DNA of 64,000 bases, taken from the NCBI RefSeq assembly GCF_003971235.1, contig NZ_CP034661.1, forward strand, positions 124,001 to 188,000, written 5' to 3'. This document shows positions 8,723 to 18,856 of the stretch, piece after piece. Source of the DNA: Chryseobacterium aureum. Its GTDB lineage: Bacteria; Bacteroidota; Bacteroidia; Flavobacteriales; Weeksellaceae. The notes beneath the pieces were generated by a model that worked only from the letters and a program-made list of their open reading frames with translations, had not been told where the DNA came from and did no database searches. A program made the translations under genes and the position numbers. Each line of letters starts with the position of its first letter. Positions within the stretch are counted from its first letter, which is position 1.

Positions 8723-9613
8723 ATGTTTACGATTACAGAACTAAGCACCGAGAGAATCAACAGTATACTGACAGAAGCATCGGCTTTTGCAAACGGTAAA
8801 ACTGCCAAAATTGAAGGAGAAGTTTTTTGCTCAAACCTTTTCTTCGAAGACAGTACAAGAACGAAAACAAGTTTTGATCTTGCAGAAAGAAAACTGGGAC
8901 TTCAGGTAGTTCCTTTTGATGCATCACATAGTTCGGTAAACAAAGGTGAGAGTCTCTATGATACAGTAAAGACCATCGAAAGTATAGGAATCAACCTGGT
9001 GGTAATCCGTGATAAGAAAGACAGATACTTCGAAGAACTGAAAAATATTAAGATTCCTGTTATCAACGGGGGAGACGGTACAGGAAACCATCCTTCACAA
9101 TGTATGCTGGATTTGCTGACCATCTATCAGGAATTCGGAAAGTTTGAAGGATTGAAAGTAGGAATTGTAGGAGATGTAAAACACAGCCGCGTTGCCAATT
9201 CAAATGCAGAGGCTTTAAGAAGATTAGGCGCTAAAGTTTACTTCTCAGGACCGGAACAATGGTTTGATGAAGGAGCTCTGATCAACGGAACTTACATGTC
9301 TGTAGACGAACTGATTGGTGAAGTGGATGTTTTAATGTTATTAAGAATACAACATGAGAGACACGATGATGCAATGAGCTTCACAGCTTCAGAATACCAC
9401 AGAAGATATGGTCTGACCAAAGAAAGAGAAAAGGCCATGAAAAAAGAAGCCATCATCATGCATCCGGCTCCCATCAACAGAGGAGTGGAAATAGATTCAG
9501 ATCTTGTAGAATGCGAAAGATCAAGAGTCTTTAAACAAATGGAAAACGGAGTCTTTGCAAGAATGGCTATTTTGAAAGAAGCATTGGAAAGTAAAGGATA
9601 TACCTTTAAATAA
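8723..9613 (+). CDS. pyrB: Aspartate carbamoyltransferase catalytic subunit
   Basis: It joins carbamoyl phosphate and aspartate to give carbamoylaspartate, the committed step of pyrimidine synthesis. The carbamoyl-phosphate loop [10 protein letters not shown] lies at about 43-52, with [16 protein letters not shown] and MHPAPINRG further on. I chose ATG 8723 (MFTITELS, 296 residues). The frame can be opened upstream to a TTG at 8684, but that lies in the loop of the terminator. No pyrI regulatory subunit follows. Expression is probably set by the attenuator directly upstream. Confidence 0.94.
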   Translation: MFTITELSTERINSILTEASAFANGKTAKIEGEVFCSNLFFEDSTRTKTSFDLAERKLGLQVVPFDASHSSVNKGESLYDTVKTIESIGINLVVIRDKKDRYFEELKNIKIPVINGGDGTGNHPSQCMLDLLTIYQEFGKFEGLKVGIVGDVKHSRVANSNAEALRRLGAKVYFSGPEQWFDEGALINGTYMSVDELIGEVDVLMLLRIQHERHDDAMSFTASEYHRRYGLTKEREKAMKKEAIIMHPAPINRGVEIDSDLVECERSRVFKQMENGVFARMAILKEALESKGYTFK

Positions 9614-9652
9614 GATTCGGGATTAGAGTTCCGGGATAATAGACACTGCGAA

Positions 9653-9708
9653 ATTCCCCTCCTTTGGAGGGGTGGCGAAAATTCAAAGAATTTTTGACGG
9701 GGTGGTTT
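9653..9708. repeat. 56-bp GC-rich intergenic repeat, copy 1
   Basis: This starts with CCCCTCCTTTGGAGGGG (self-complementary) and continues through AAAATTCAAAGAATTTT (also palindromic) to GACGGGGTGGTTT. A second copy of the same length lies at 28367-28422, where the last 39 or so bases are identical. Repeats of this form are common between genes in flavobacteria. Confidence 0.8.
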
Positions 9709-9732
9709 AAAATAGAATAGAAAGTTAAAAAG

Positions 9733-9830
9733 CCCCGTAGGGGCGACCCGTTAATAGCAATGGGTGAAGCCCATGTAAATAAAAAGGATTTAGATAATCC
9801 GAGCCCTGTAAGGGCGATCTGTTAATGACA
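9733..9830. repeat. Tandem GCCCYGTARGGGCGA repeat units
   Basis: Two diverged copies of one unit: AGCCCCGTAGGGGCGACC followed by GTTAATAGCAATGGG, and AGCCCTGTAAGGGCGATC followed by GTTAATGACA. Each holds a short GC-rich inverted repeat, and GGGTGAAGCCC sits between them. This is an intergenic repeat with no coding frame. Confidence 0.65.
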
Positions 9831-9868
9831 TATCAATAAAGTAAAATAATAAGAGATAAAAGTTTAAA

Positions 9869-10942
9869 ATGAAGAAAAAATTAATACTGGAGTCCGGTGA
9901 AGTGTTTCATGGAGAAGGTTTCGGAGCAGAATTGGAAACTGCAGGGGAAGTAGTTTTCAATACCGGAATGACAGGGTATCAGGAATTGATCTCTGACCCG
10001 TCATACTGCGGTCAGATAGTTTGTATGACCTATCCGCTTATCGGTAATTATGGTATTAACCGTGATGATTATGAAAGTATAGAGCCGGCAATCAAAGGGC
10101 TTATCGTAAAAGAACTTTGCGATCTTCCTTCCAATTTCCGTACTCAGATTACTTTAGATGAATTATTTAAAAAGAAAAATCTTTCAGGAATTTCAGGAAT
10201 TGACACCAGAAGACTTACCAGAGTTCTTCGTAACCATGGAGTAGTAAAAGGAAAAATCGTAAATGCTGATGCCGATGAAACAGCTGTAGCTTCCGAATTG
10301 AAAGCAACAAGCTTCCCAACCAACCAGGTGGAAGAAGTTTCTACAAAAACACCTTATGCTAACCCAAACAGAGGTTTCAAAGTTGTATTGGTAGATTTCG
10401 GTGCCAAACTGGGAATTATCAGAGAATTGTCTCAAAGAAACTGTGACATCATTGTAGTTTCTCAGGATACTACAGCAGAAGAAATTCTATTGATGAATCC
10501 GGATGGAATCATGCTGTCAAACGGTCCTGGTGATCCGGAAGATGTACCGCATGCTTTAGATATGATCAGAGGATTGTTAGGAAAAGTTCCCATCTTCGGA
10601 ATCTGCTTAGGTCACCAGTTAATTGGTCTGGCCTGTGGCGCAAAAACATTCAAACTGAAATTCGGGCACAGAGGAGGAAACCACCCGGTATTGGATTTAG
10701 AGAAAAATACAGTAGCCATTACTTCTCAAAACCATGGTTATGCTGTGGATCAGGAAAGTTTAAAAGGAACAGACCTTATCGAAACACACATCGCCCTGAA
10801 CGACAGAACAAATGAAGGACTAAAACACAAAATCCACCCTTGTTTCTCCGTTCAGTATCACCCTGAAGCAAGCCCAGGCCCTGAAGATGCAAACTACCTG
10901 TTTGATGAGTTCATTCAAATGATGGAGGACTTTAAAAAGTAA
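9869..10942 (+). CDS. carA: Carbamoyl-phosphate synthase small (glutaminase) subunit
   Basis: It hydrolyses glutamine and passes ammonia to CarB for carbamoyl phosphate synthesis, feeding both pyrimidine and arginine routes. The N-terminal CPSase small-chain domain (ILESGEVFHGEGFG, GMTGYQE) is followed by a class I glutamine amidotransferase domain. The nucleophile Cys is in GICLGHQ (about residue 246), and the His-Glu pair is in QYHPEASPGP near the end. Its 357 residues are normal. carB follows after a 161-base repeat-bearing gap. Confidence 0.96.
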   Translation: MKKKLILESGEVFHGEGFGAELETAGEVVFNTGMTGYQELISDPSYCGQIVCMTYPLIGNYGINRDDYESIEPAIKGLIVKELCDLPSNFRTQITLDELFKKKNLSGISGIDTRRLTRVLRNHGVVKGKIVNADADETAVASELKATSFPTNQVEEVSTKTPYANPNRGFKVVLVDFGAKLGIIRELSQRNCDIIVVSQDTTAEEILLMNPDGIMLSNGPGDPEDVPHALDMIRGLLGKVPIFGICLGHQLIGLACGAKTFKLKFGHRGGNHPVLDLEKNTVAITSQNHGYAVDQESLKGTDLIETHIALNDRTNEGLKHKIHPCFSVQYHPEASPGPEDANYLFDEFIQMMEDFKK

Positions 10943-10952
10943 CACGACTATC

Positions 10953-11027
10953 TGTCATTCTGAATGAAGCAGCAGCGTAATGAAGAATCTCAACAGTAAT
11001 GAGTTAGATTCCTACGGAATGACAAAA
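10953..11027. repeat. Intergenic GTCATTCTGA / GAAGAATCT repeat, copy 2
   Basis: CTGTCATTCTGAATGAAG, then TGAAGAATCTC, then GATTCCTACGGAATGACA. The ends GTCATTC and GAATGAC are inverted copies, so the RNA could fold into a long hairpin. It is related to the repeat at 3004-3080. Confidence 0.65.
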
Positions 11028-11103
11028 TACAATCGTAAGTCTTATTAAAAGTAAAAATACGAAGTTTAAGAATTTTGATTCTCGACTCTAATAAAAAAGA
11101 AAA

Positions 11104-14100
11104 ATGGCAAAACGTACAGATATAAAAACAATTTTAGTAATCGGTTCAGGACCTATCATCATCGGTCAGGCAGCTGAATTTGATTACGCAGGAACGCAGG
11201 CTTGTCTGTCTCTGAAAGAAGAAGGCTACAAGGTAATTTTGATCAATTCAAACCCTGCAACAATTATGACGGATGTGGAAATCGCAGATAAAGTATATAT
11301 CGAGCCGATTTCATTACAGTTTGTAAGCCACATCATCAGAAAAGAACGCCCGGATGCATTATTACCAACACTGGGAGGCCAGACAGGTCTTAACATGGCG
11401 GTAGAACTGGAGAAATCAGGAATTCTTGAAGAGTGTAAAGTGGAAGTATTGGGAACCAAGCTTTCTGCAATCAACAGAGCGGAAGACAGAGACCTTTTCC
11501 GTGAGCTGATGAGAGAGCTGAATGAGCCGGTACCGGAATCTGATATCGTAAATACGGTAGAGGGTGCCCTTGCATTTGCCAATGAAATCGGGTATCCTGT
11601 AATTGTCCGCCCTGCCTTTACAATGGGAGGTACCGGAGGTGGTATCGCTTCCACAGAATCTGAATTGAAAGAGATTGCTGAATTAGGTCTGAAATACAGC
11701 CCGGTTACGCAGTGTCTTATTGAAAAATCAATCGCTGGTTTCAAAGAAATTGAATACGAAGTAATGCGTGATGCAAACGACAATGCCATTGTGGTTTGTA
11801 ACATGGAAAATATTGACCCGGTAGGTGTTCACACGGGAGATTCTATTGTAGTAGCTCCTTCTCAGACCCTTTCAGACAGAGAATATCAGTTACTGAGAAA
11901 TGCTTCCCTGAAAATCATCAGAGCGTTAGGAATTGAGGGTGGATGTAACGTACAGTTAGCTTTAGATCCGCACTCTTTCGACTACTATATCATCGAAGTA
12001 AATCCTAGGGTTTCCCGTTCATCAGCATTAGCTAGTAAGGCAACAGGATATCCGATTGCAAAAATTGCTGCAAAGATTGCTGTAGGATTAACTTTGGATG
12101 AAATCATGAATCCTGTAACAGGAAAGACATACGCATGTTTCGAGCCGGCTCTTGACTACGTGGTAACAAAATTCCCAAGATTCCCATTCGATAAATTCGA
12201 AACGGCAGACAGAAGACTTTCTACACAGATGAAAGCAACGGGTGAAGTAATGGCAATCGGAAGAAACCTTGAAGAATCTTTACAGAAAGCCATCCGTTCA
12301 TTAGAAACAGGAATCAAGCATTTAGGATTAAAAACAAAACAGGCTCAGGCGCTTACTGCTGAAGAAATCGAAAGAAGAATCAGAGTGTGTGATGATGAGA
12401 GATTATTCATCATCGGAGATGCTTTAAGAAGAGGTTACGACTGGGAACAGATTGTAGAATGGAGCAAAATAGACAAATTCTTTATCTGGAAGCTGAAAAA
12501 GTTAGTAGACTTCGAAAAAGTAATTGCTGAAAACAAATTTGATAAAGAAACATTAATCGAAGCTAAGAGATTAGGTTTTGCGGATATCAACATCGCAGTG
12601 CTTTGGGATGTGAAAGAGCGTGAGGTATTCAACTTCAGAAAAGAAAACGGAATCATGCCGGTGTACAAAATGGTAGACACCTGTGCCGCAGAATTTGAAA
12701 GTGAAACCCCTTATTTCTACGGAACGTACGAAGAAGAGAATGAAAGCGTTGTTTCAGACAAAGAAAAAATCATTGTACTGGGTTCAGGACCAATCAGAAT
12801 CGGACAGGGAGTAGAATTTGACTACGCAACGGTTCACTCGGTATGGGCAATCAAAGAAATGGGTTACGAAGCAATCATCATCAACAATAACCCTGAAACG
12901 GTTTCTACCGACTTCTCTATCTCTGATAAACTATATTTCGAGCCGCTTACAGAAGAAGATGTAATGAACATCATCGAACTTGAAAAACCAAAAGGAGTTG
13001 TAGTACAGTTCGGAGGACAAACTGCGATCAACCTTGCAGATAAACTAGCCGCTCACGGAGTACAGATCTTAGGAACTTCACTGGAAGATCTTGACAGAGC
13101 TGAAAACAGAGATAAATTTGAAAAAGCACTTCAGGAATTGGGAATTCCTCAGCCAAAAGGAAGAACTTCAACTTCGAAAGAAGAAGCGATAAAAATTGCC
13201 AACGAAATCGGATATCCGGTATTGGTGCGTCCAAGCTACGTTCTTGGAGGTAGAGCCATGGAAATTGTATACGCAGAAGCAGAACTGGCTCACTACATGG
13301 AAAATGCAGTAGAAGCAAGTCCTGAACACCCTGTTTTGGTAGACAAATACATGGTAGGAAAGGAAATTGAAGTAGACGCTATCTGTGACGGTGAAACCGT
13401 AGTAATTCCCGGAATTATGGAGCACATCGAAAGAGCAGGAGTTCACTCCGGAGACTCTATCGCAGTATACCCGCCGCAAAATATCTCTCAGAGCGAGATT
13501 GATACGTTGGTAGATTATACACAAAGACTGGCAAAAGGATTAAAGGTTATCGGATTAATGAACATCCAGTACGTTCTTTTCGAAGGAAATGTATATGTAA
13601 TCGAGGTAAACCCTAGGTCTTCAAGAACAGTTCCTTTCTTATCCAAAATCACAGAAGTTCCAATGGCTAACCTGGCAACAAAGGCAATCCTGGGACAAAA
13701 ACTGAAAGATTTAGGGTACGAAAACGGATTGGTTCCCAATAAAGAAGGAGTATTCGTAAAAGTACCGGTATTCTCTTTCTCTAAACTGACGAAAGTGGAC
13801 ATCTCTTTAGGCCCTGAAATGAAATCTACAGGAGAAGTAATGGGGAAAGATACAACCCTTGAAAAAGCACTTTACAAAGGATTGGTAGCAGCTGGAAGAA
13901 AAGTTCCTATGCACGGTTCTATCCTTTTCACAGTAGCAGATAAGCACAAAGAGGAAGCAGCAGCACTTGCAGCAAGATTCCATGAAGTAGGGTTCAGAAT
14001 CTGGGCTACGGAAGGGACAGCTAAGTTCTTTGAAGAAAAGGGAATTCCTTGCAAAATCGGATACAAAATAGGAGAAGAAAGTGTAAATCTTATCGATCTT

Positions 14101-14286
14101 ATCCAGAAAGGAAAGGTTCAGTATGTTGTGAATACCACTACAAAAGGTAAACAGGCAGAAAGAGACGGTTTCCAGATCAGAAGAATGAGTGTGGAAAACG
14201 GTGTTCCTTGTTTAACTTCAATGGATACGGTAGAAGCTATTTTAAAAGTGATTGAAAGCATGAGCTTTAAAATGGAAACCATGTAA
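11104..14286 (+). CDS. carB: Carbamoyl-phosphate synthase large subunit
   Basis: The synthetase subunit makes carbamoyl phosphate from bicarbonate, ammonia and two ATP. It shows the internal duplication of the family: two biotin-carboxylase-like/ATP-grasp halves. [22 protein letters not shown] opens the first half, and [18 protein letters not shown] (near residue 560) opens the second. [20 protein letters not shown] and [15 protein letters not shown] are the paired metal-binding segments. The C-terminal MGS-like allosteric domain begins near residue 925. Its 1060 residues are full length. A VOC gene follows after 10 bases. Confidence 0.97.
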   Translation: MAKRTDIKTILVIGSGPIIIGQAAEFDYAGTQACLSLKEEGYKVILINSNPATIMTDVEIADKVYIEPISLQFVSHIIRKERPDALLPTLGGQTGLNMAVELEKSGILEECKVEVLGTKLSAINRAEDRDLFRELMRELNEPVPESDIVNTVEGALAFANEIGYPVIVRPAFTMGGTGGGIASTESELKEIAELGLKYSPVTQCLIEKSIAGFKEIEYEVMRDANDNAIVVCNMENIDPVGVHTGDSIVVAPSQTLSDREYQLLRNASLKIIRALGIEGGCNVQLALDPHSFDYYIIEVNPRVSRSSALASKATGYPIAKIAAKIAVGLTLDEIMNPVTGKTYACFEPALDYVVTKFPRFPFDKFETADRRLSTQMKATGEVMAIGRNLEESLQKAIRSLETGIKHLGLKTKQAQALTAEEIERRIRVCDDERLFIIGDALRRGYDWEQIVEWSKIDKFFIWKLKKLVDFEKVIAENKFDKETLIEAKRLGFADINIAVLWDVKEREVFNFRKENGIMPVYKMVDTCAAEFESETPYFYGTYEEENESVVSDKEKIIVLGSGPIRIGQGVEFDYATVHSVWAIKEMGYEAIIINNNPETVSTDFSISDKLYFEPLTEEDVMNIIELEKPKGVVVQFGGQTAINLADKLAAHGVQILGTSLEDLDRAENRDKFEKALQELGIPQPKGRTSTSKEEAIKIANEIGYPVLVRPSYVLGGRAMEIVYAEAELAHYMENAVEASPEHPVLVDKYMVGKEIEVDAICDGETVVIPGIMEHIERAGVHSGDSIAVYPPQNISQSEIDTLVDYTQRLAKGLKVIGLMNIQYVLFEGNVYVIEVNPRSSRTVPFLSKITEVPMANLATKAILGQKLKDLGYENGLVPNKEGVFVKVPVFSFSKLTKVDISLGPEMKSTGEVMGKDTTLEKALYKGLVAAGRKVPMHGSILFTVADKHKEEAAALAARFHEVGFRIWATEGTAKFFEEKGIPCKIGYKIGEESVNLIDLIQKGKVQYVVNTTTKGKQAERDGFQIRRMSVENGVPCLTSMDTVEAILKVIESMSFKMETM

Positions 14287-14296
14287 ATGTTCTCTG

Positions 14297-14689
14297 ATGA
14301 ATCAAAGATTGGCACATATTGCAGTTCTTGTAGATGATTATGATGAAGCAATAGCGTTCTATACCCAAAAATTAAACTTTGCTTTAGTGGAAGATACTGC
14401 TTTATCATCTTCGAAAAGATGGGTGTTAGTAAAGCCAAAAGGAGATGAAGGATGTTCCATATTACTGGCTAAAGGGGTTAATGATCTGCAAAAAAGCAGA
14501 ATCGGCAATCAAACAGGCGGACGTGTTTTTTTATTCCTGTATACAGATGATTTCAACAGAGATTATCAGAATCTGATTAAAAATAACGTGAAGATAATTG
14601 GAGAACCTCGCCATGAAAAGTATGGAATAGTAGCTGTTTTTGAAGATTTATATGGCAATAGGTGGGATTTGATTGAACCTGCCAAATAA
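14297..14689 (+). CDS. VOC-family (glyoxalase/bleomycin-resistance fold) protein
   Basis: A 130-residue single-domain vicinal-oxygen-chelate protein. It starts with RLAHIAVLVDDYDEAIAFYTQKLNF, the usual first beta-alpha-beta unit, and ends with VAVFEDLYGNRWDLIEP, which carries the C-terminal metal-ligand region (AVFEDLYGN, Glu). The substrate cannot be told from sequence. It starts 10 bases after carB and may be read through from it. Confidence 0.8.
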   Translation: MNQRLAHIAVLVDDYDEAIAFYTQKLNFALVEDTALSSSKRWVLVKPKGDEGCSILLAKGVNDLQKSRIGNQTGGRVFLFLYTDDFNRDYQNLIKNNVKIIGEPRHEKYGIVAVFEDLYGNRWDLIEPAK

Positions 14690-14739
14690 ATGGGAAGTAA
14701 ATAAACACTTAATACCATTATTTAGGACTCGGATCACCC

Positions 14740-15065
14740 GAATGACAACATATAATAATGGCAGTGAAATTGGCAAACCATCAGACTTTTATTAAGAGAA
14801 ACTCTTTATAAACAAACCCTGTAAGAACAGTACTTACAGGGTTTTTTATTTTATTGATTAATAGTCAGGAAATAAGCAGCATCGGGTGATTCTTTATTTT
14901 TGAAATTAGAAAAGAAGAAAAATTAATGGGAAAACATATCCGCATAAGCTGGTTTTAAATGGAGTACCGTTATTGAGATTGCATATTTACAATATCAGTT
15001 TGGGTCTATGGGATTTTGAGGAGCAACAGCAGTATTGAGGTACTGAAAAAAGGTTGAGATATCTG
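14740..15065 (+). pseudogene. Decayed copy of the 18590-19050 block
   Basis: About 14759-14812 encodes MAVKLANHQTFIKRNSL, which resembles the end of the remnant at 18279-18703 (MGVKFKNNQNSIKIN). A terminator follows at 14815-14848 that is base-for-base the one at 18703-18737. From about 14868 the sequence follows the 5' half of the 18857 gene (shared TTCTTTAT and AAGAAGAAAAATTAAT stretches, then AAGCTGGTTT) but with stops and indels. It is therefore a degraded duplicate. The rest of the gap, to 15258, holds only the kelch gene's leader. Confidence 0.7.
14815..14848 (+). terminator. Intrinsic terminator, duplicated hairpin copy 1
   Basis: AACCCTGTAAG, loop AACAGTA, CTTACAGGGTT followed by a T-run. 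The 11-bp stem is perfect and is identical to the hairpin at 18703-18737. Confidence 0.85.
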
Positions 15066-15175
15066 TAGGTAATTATATTTCTGAAAATCAAGATATAGCA
15101 TATCATGAGTTAATGATTAATAAATTATTGGTTGATTTGTATAATTTGTATAAATTCGCTTAAAAATTAATAGAA

Positions 15176-15183
15176 TAATTTTG
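15176..15183 (+). promoter_or_regulatory. Possible -7 element of the kelch gene
   Basis: TAATTTTG matches TAnnTTTG and lies about 75 bases before the GTG start of the kelch-repeat gene. No TTTG is found at the usual 19-base spacing, so the call is weak. Confidence 0.35.
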
Positions 15184-15258
15184 CGACGACCAATATCTTT
15201 CATGATAAGATAGGGTGAAAATTATTTTATACTTAAAAAACAAAAAACACACATAACC

Positions 15259-18114
15259 GTGAGAAAAATATTTTTTCTTTTGATAAGCACAATGTGCTTA
15301 TCACAAAACACCAATTTTACCTGGATACAAGGAGGAAATCAAATTGAACAAATTGCTGAATTCGGAATATACGGACTGGAGAGTAACGAGAACTGGCCGA
15401 ATATTTTAAAAGAAATGTCCTATGTTGTAGATAACGACGGCACTTTCTGGATGTTTGGCGGTTACAGCACCGGATGGGTAGGTAATGCAACCAGCCTTTT
15501 GTGGAGCTACAACTATCAGAATAACAATTTTACCTTCAGAAAAGGCTGGCTTTACCACGATTTTAATGGTTACAATAAAGGGATAAATGTAGATAGCTAT
15601 AGAAATGTCCCCGGAGCTGTAAGACAGTCTTCCATGTGGGCTTCAACAAATAAAAATTTATATATTTTCGGAGGAGCGGATGCGTCTGGTAAACAAAAAA
15701 ACGATCTGTGGAAATTCAACAGCCTTACGAATAACTGGACTAAGATTGTAAACGGAACACCAACCGGTGAAGCTGACTTCGGCACAAAAGGAGTTGAAAA
15801 TAGTACCAATATTCCGCCTGCACTGATCAATACAACAACGTGGACCGATTCGTCAGGAAATCTCTATTTATTCGGAGGTAAAACATCAAATGGGAACGAA
15901 TACAATACCGTATGGAAGTATACTATTTCCACCAATATGTGGTCTTGGATCGGAGGATCAGATCAACCCAATACAAATGGTGTATACAATAGCATAGGGC
16001 AGGAAAATACCCTGAATACTCCAAGTGCAAGATTTGGAAGCTGCAGTTTTAAAGATTTACAGGGGAATATCTTTATTTATGGAGGATACCATAGTTCCGT
16101 ACCTCAAAGCTATAATTACAATGATATATGGAAGTTTAATCCTGTAAACGGATTATGGACCTGGATGAAAGGAAGCCAGACAAGTACCGAAAATATTGCC
16201 GGTGGAATAGGAGTGGAAAACACGAATAATATGCCGGGAACCATTACTTATAATAATGACAATCCCAAACCCAATAACTGGACCGATAAAAACGGGAATT
16301 TCTGGATTCAGGTAAATTATTATATGTGGAAATACACACCATCCACTAATTCCTGGACATTAATGAAGAAAAATGGGAATCCTCCTGTAAATCAGCCGCC
16401 TGTTTATGGGATGTTAAACGTGGAAGATGCACAAAACTTTCCGGGCTTCAGAAATACTTCAGCCTGCTGGACAGGAAATGACGGAAATCTGTATTTGTAC
16501 AACGGAAATACCAATGATTCAAGTACATATGCAATTGATCTTTGGAAGTATAATACAATGACCAATAACTGGGTACAGGTGAAAGGACCGGGAATCACAA
16601 GCGGTGGTAACTCGTATGATTTTACTGCCTATGAAAAACTGGCAGGGCTTGTTGAAAGCGAAAATACTCCCGGAGGAACAGCCAAATATGGTGCTCAATG
16701 GAGAGATGCTGACGGAAATTTATGGCTTTACGGAATTTGTGGAAAATATGGTAATGAAATAAATAGTACAGGCTATTCTTCTGTTGATTTATGGAAATTT
16801 AATTCCTCTCAGAAGAAATGGCAATGGATCAATGGTAATGAAAACAGTTTCTTTAAATCTTATACAAACGATCTGCTCAATTATGGAATCATCAATGTTG
16901 AAAATAAGAGAAACGCTCCGGGACGCCGAATCGATGCCATGTCCTGGATTGATAATAATGGAAATCTCTGGATGTTCGGGGGACAGGTACCGCTGGTGAA
17001 TTCTTATTACCAGGATTTATGGATGTACAACGTTGCATCCAACAACTGGATTTGGAAAGGTGGAATAAAAAATCCTAATACTGTTTCTAACAGACATGCC
17101 AGCTATGGAAGCCAGGGGATATACGCTTCAGCTAATATTCCGGGAGCAAGAGTAAGAGGAAAGACATGGACCGATGCCCAGGGAAATTTTTACTTGTACG
17201 GAGGCTATGGCTCCGACGAAACTTCTGCAAATGAAGGATATTTAAATGACGTATGGAAATACGATATTGCTCAAAACCAATGGGTATGGCTGAGTGGGGA
17301 TAAAACCGTTAATAACTTCAGCAGTACCAGCTATCCTGTAGCTGACTATGGAACCGGCATCAGCTGGGCCGACGAAAACAAAGACTTCTGGTATTTTGCC
17401 AATGCCAAAATGTGGAAATATCAAACCAATACCAACAGCTGGTCTGTGATGGGTACCCCTCCTCCTTATGGAAATGCCAGCTATGGAACTATGGGAACAG
17501 AAAGTTCTTCTAATTTCCCCGGAGATAGAAACAAGGCATTAACATGGACGGGCAAAAACGGAGATCTGTGGTTATTGGGAGGAAATAGTACTTCTCTGCA
17601 AAATTTATGGAAATACAATATCTATACAAATAAATGGACCTGGATGTATGGCCCTCAGTCTTCATCTTCCTATAATTATGGTCAGCTAAATGTTCCATCC
17701 AATACAAATTTACCACCATACAGACGCTATTCTGCTACCTGGAATGACACGCTTGGAAATTTATATTTCTTTGGAGGTACACAGACCGAAGCGTATGATC
17801 ACCTGAGTTATAATGATGTTTGGAAGATAGATATTGCCAACTATAACCTGAACACCAATGAATCCACAAAGTCAGATGGAAAATTCAAGGTCTATCCGTC
17901 TCCTGTTTCAACCGAAATTACGGTAGAATCGGCTGAAAGTTTTGAAAAAATAACAATTTCTGATTTTTCCGGTAAAAATGTAAAAACACTACATTTTACT
18001 CCAGCTAAAAAGATGGTTGTAAACGTATCGGATTTGAATACCGGAGCTTATATAATAACTGTTTATGGACGGAAAGACAGCACTCTGTTTTCAACAAAAA
18101 TTATAAAAAAATAA
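15259..18114 (+). CDS. Secreted kelch-repeat beta-propeller protein with T9SS sorting domain
   Basis: A 951-residue exported protein starting at GTG with a short signal peptide (RKIFFLLISTMCLS). About twelve repeats follow, each with a core such as GNLYLFGG, GNLWMFGG or GNFYLYGG and then LWKYN.TNNWTW. They are spaced roughly 65-75 residues apart, as in kelch/galactose-oxidase propellers. The C-terminus from about residue 875 (KFKVYPSPVSTEITVES, ending TKIIKK) is a type A type IX secretion sorting domain. The protein is thus probably moved across the outer membrane and anchored or released. Ligand and activity are unknown. It stands alone between two copies of a duplicated small block. Confidence 0.88.
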   Translation: MRKIFFLLISTMCLSQNTNFTWIQGGNQIEQIAEFGIYGLESNENWPNILKEMSYVVDNDGTFWMFGGYSTGWVGNATSLLWSYNYQNNNFTFRKGWLYHDFNGYNKGINVDSYRNVPGAVRQSSMWASTNKNLYIFGGADASGKQKNDLWKFNSLTNNWTKIVNGTPTGEADFGTKGVENSTNIPPALINTTTWTDSSGNLYLFGGKTSNGNEYNTVWKYTISTNMWSWIGGSDQPNTNGVYNSIGQENTLNTPSARFGSCSFKDLQGNIFIYGGYHSSVPQSYNYNDIWKFNPVNGLWTWMKGSQTSTENIAGGIGVENTNNMPGTITYNNDNPKPNNWTDKNGNFWIQVNYYMWKYTPSTNSWTLMKKNGNPPVNQPPVYGMLNVEDAQNFPGFRNTSACWTGNDGNLYLYNGNTNDSSTYAIDLWKYNTMTNNWVQVKGPGITSGGNSYDFTAYEKLAGLVESENTPGGTAKYGAQWRDADGNLWLYGICGKYGNEINSTGYSSVDLWKFNSSQKKWQWINGNENSFFKSYTNDLLNYGIINVENKRNAPGRRIDAMSWIDNNGNLWMFGGQVPLVNSYYQDLWMYNVASNNWIWKGGIKNPNTVSNRHASYGSQGIYASANIPGARVRGKTWTDAQGNFYLYGGYGSDETSANEGYLNDVWKYDIAQNQWVWLSGDKTVNNFSSTSYPVADYGTGISWADENKDFWYFANAKMWKYQTNTNSWSVMGTPPPYGNASYGTMGTESSSNFPGDRNKALTWTGKNGDLWLLGGNSTSLQNLWKYNIYTNKWTWMYGPQSSSSYNYGQLNVPSNTNLPPYRRYSATWNDTLGNLYFFGGTQTEAYDHLSYNDVWKIDIANYNLNTNESTKSDGKFKVYPSPVSTEITVESAESFEKITISDFSGKNVKTLHFTPAKKMVVNVSDLNTGAYIITVYGRKDSTLFSTKIIKK

Positions 18115-18169
18115 GAAATTTTATGAGCCTTTAAAAGGAGATATGTAAAAAATATCCAACAGCTATTTA

Positions 18170-18205
18170 ATAAAGGGTTTCCGTTTTCGGAAACCCTTTA
18201 TTTAT
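18170..18205 (+). terminator. Strong terminator after the kelch gene
   Basis: ATAAAGGGTTTCCG, loop TTTT, CGGAAACCCTTTAT. The stem is 14 bp and perfect, 55 bases after the stop codon; the T-run is poor but the stem is very stable. Confidence 0.75.
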
Positions 18206-18278
18206 GGATAGATGAACTCAAATATAAAACTGACCAATATAAACGCCAATTCAATTTGATTTCGCTAAAAAGATAATC

Positions 18279-18703
18279 ATGGAAAAAGAAGACTTTGGGG
18301 GATTATTGTTCCGGTTAATGATTCAAAATTTCTTATGCGGTTACATGGGGATGGAAAATGATTCTAAGTATAAATACTAATGAAACTGTGAGATTACAAA
18401 ACCAAATAAAATTGATCCACAGAGAATATTAAAGGACATGATTTTAATTTTAGAACATTTCCGGATCTCTCTTTTCCAATCAATACTATTGTGGATTTCA
18501 TATTGGCAAGGGCCTCAGAAAATGTTATAACTGAACAGGCCGGTAAAGTTTTGAATGTGACCAGAATTCCAATTGCCAATCTTGATTTGATGAATAAATT
18601 TGCGACACTCGTTAATGCCTTAGCTGGAGAATCTGATGGGGTAGGAAATGTAACAATGGGAGTGAAGTTCAAAAATAACCAGAATTCTATTAAGATAAAT
18701 TGA
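18279..18703 (+). pseudogene. Frameshifted remnant of an unknown gene
   Basis: The longest open part encodes 70 residues from 18491 (MDFILARASENVITEQ to NQNSIKIN). The same frame runs open further upstream (FNFRTFPDLSFPINTIV) to a stop with no start codon. Earlier pieces appear in other frames: MEKEDFGGLLFRL from 18279 and GIIVPVNDSKFLMRLHGDGK. This suggests a gene broken by several frameshifts. I do not recognise the family. The tail resembles the remnant at 14759-14812. A terminator begins at its stop codon. Confidence 0.5.
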
Positions 18704-18737
18704 ACCCTGTAAGAACAGTACTTACAGGGTTTTTTAT
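18703..18737 (+). terminator. Intrinsic terminator, duplicated hairpin copy 2
   Basis: AACCCTGTAAG, loop AACAGTA, CTTACAGGGTT and a run of T. It is identical to 14815-14848 and begins inside the stop codon of the preceding remnant. Confidence 0.85.
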
Positions 18738-18856
18738 TTCATATACCTAAAAAGCTGTTCAGTTTTACCAAATTATTTATAAATTAGAGCGTTAAAATTC
18801 AGGCTGTTATTATTATTTAGAGAAATAATAGAAATTCCACCAAACTATAGATAACC

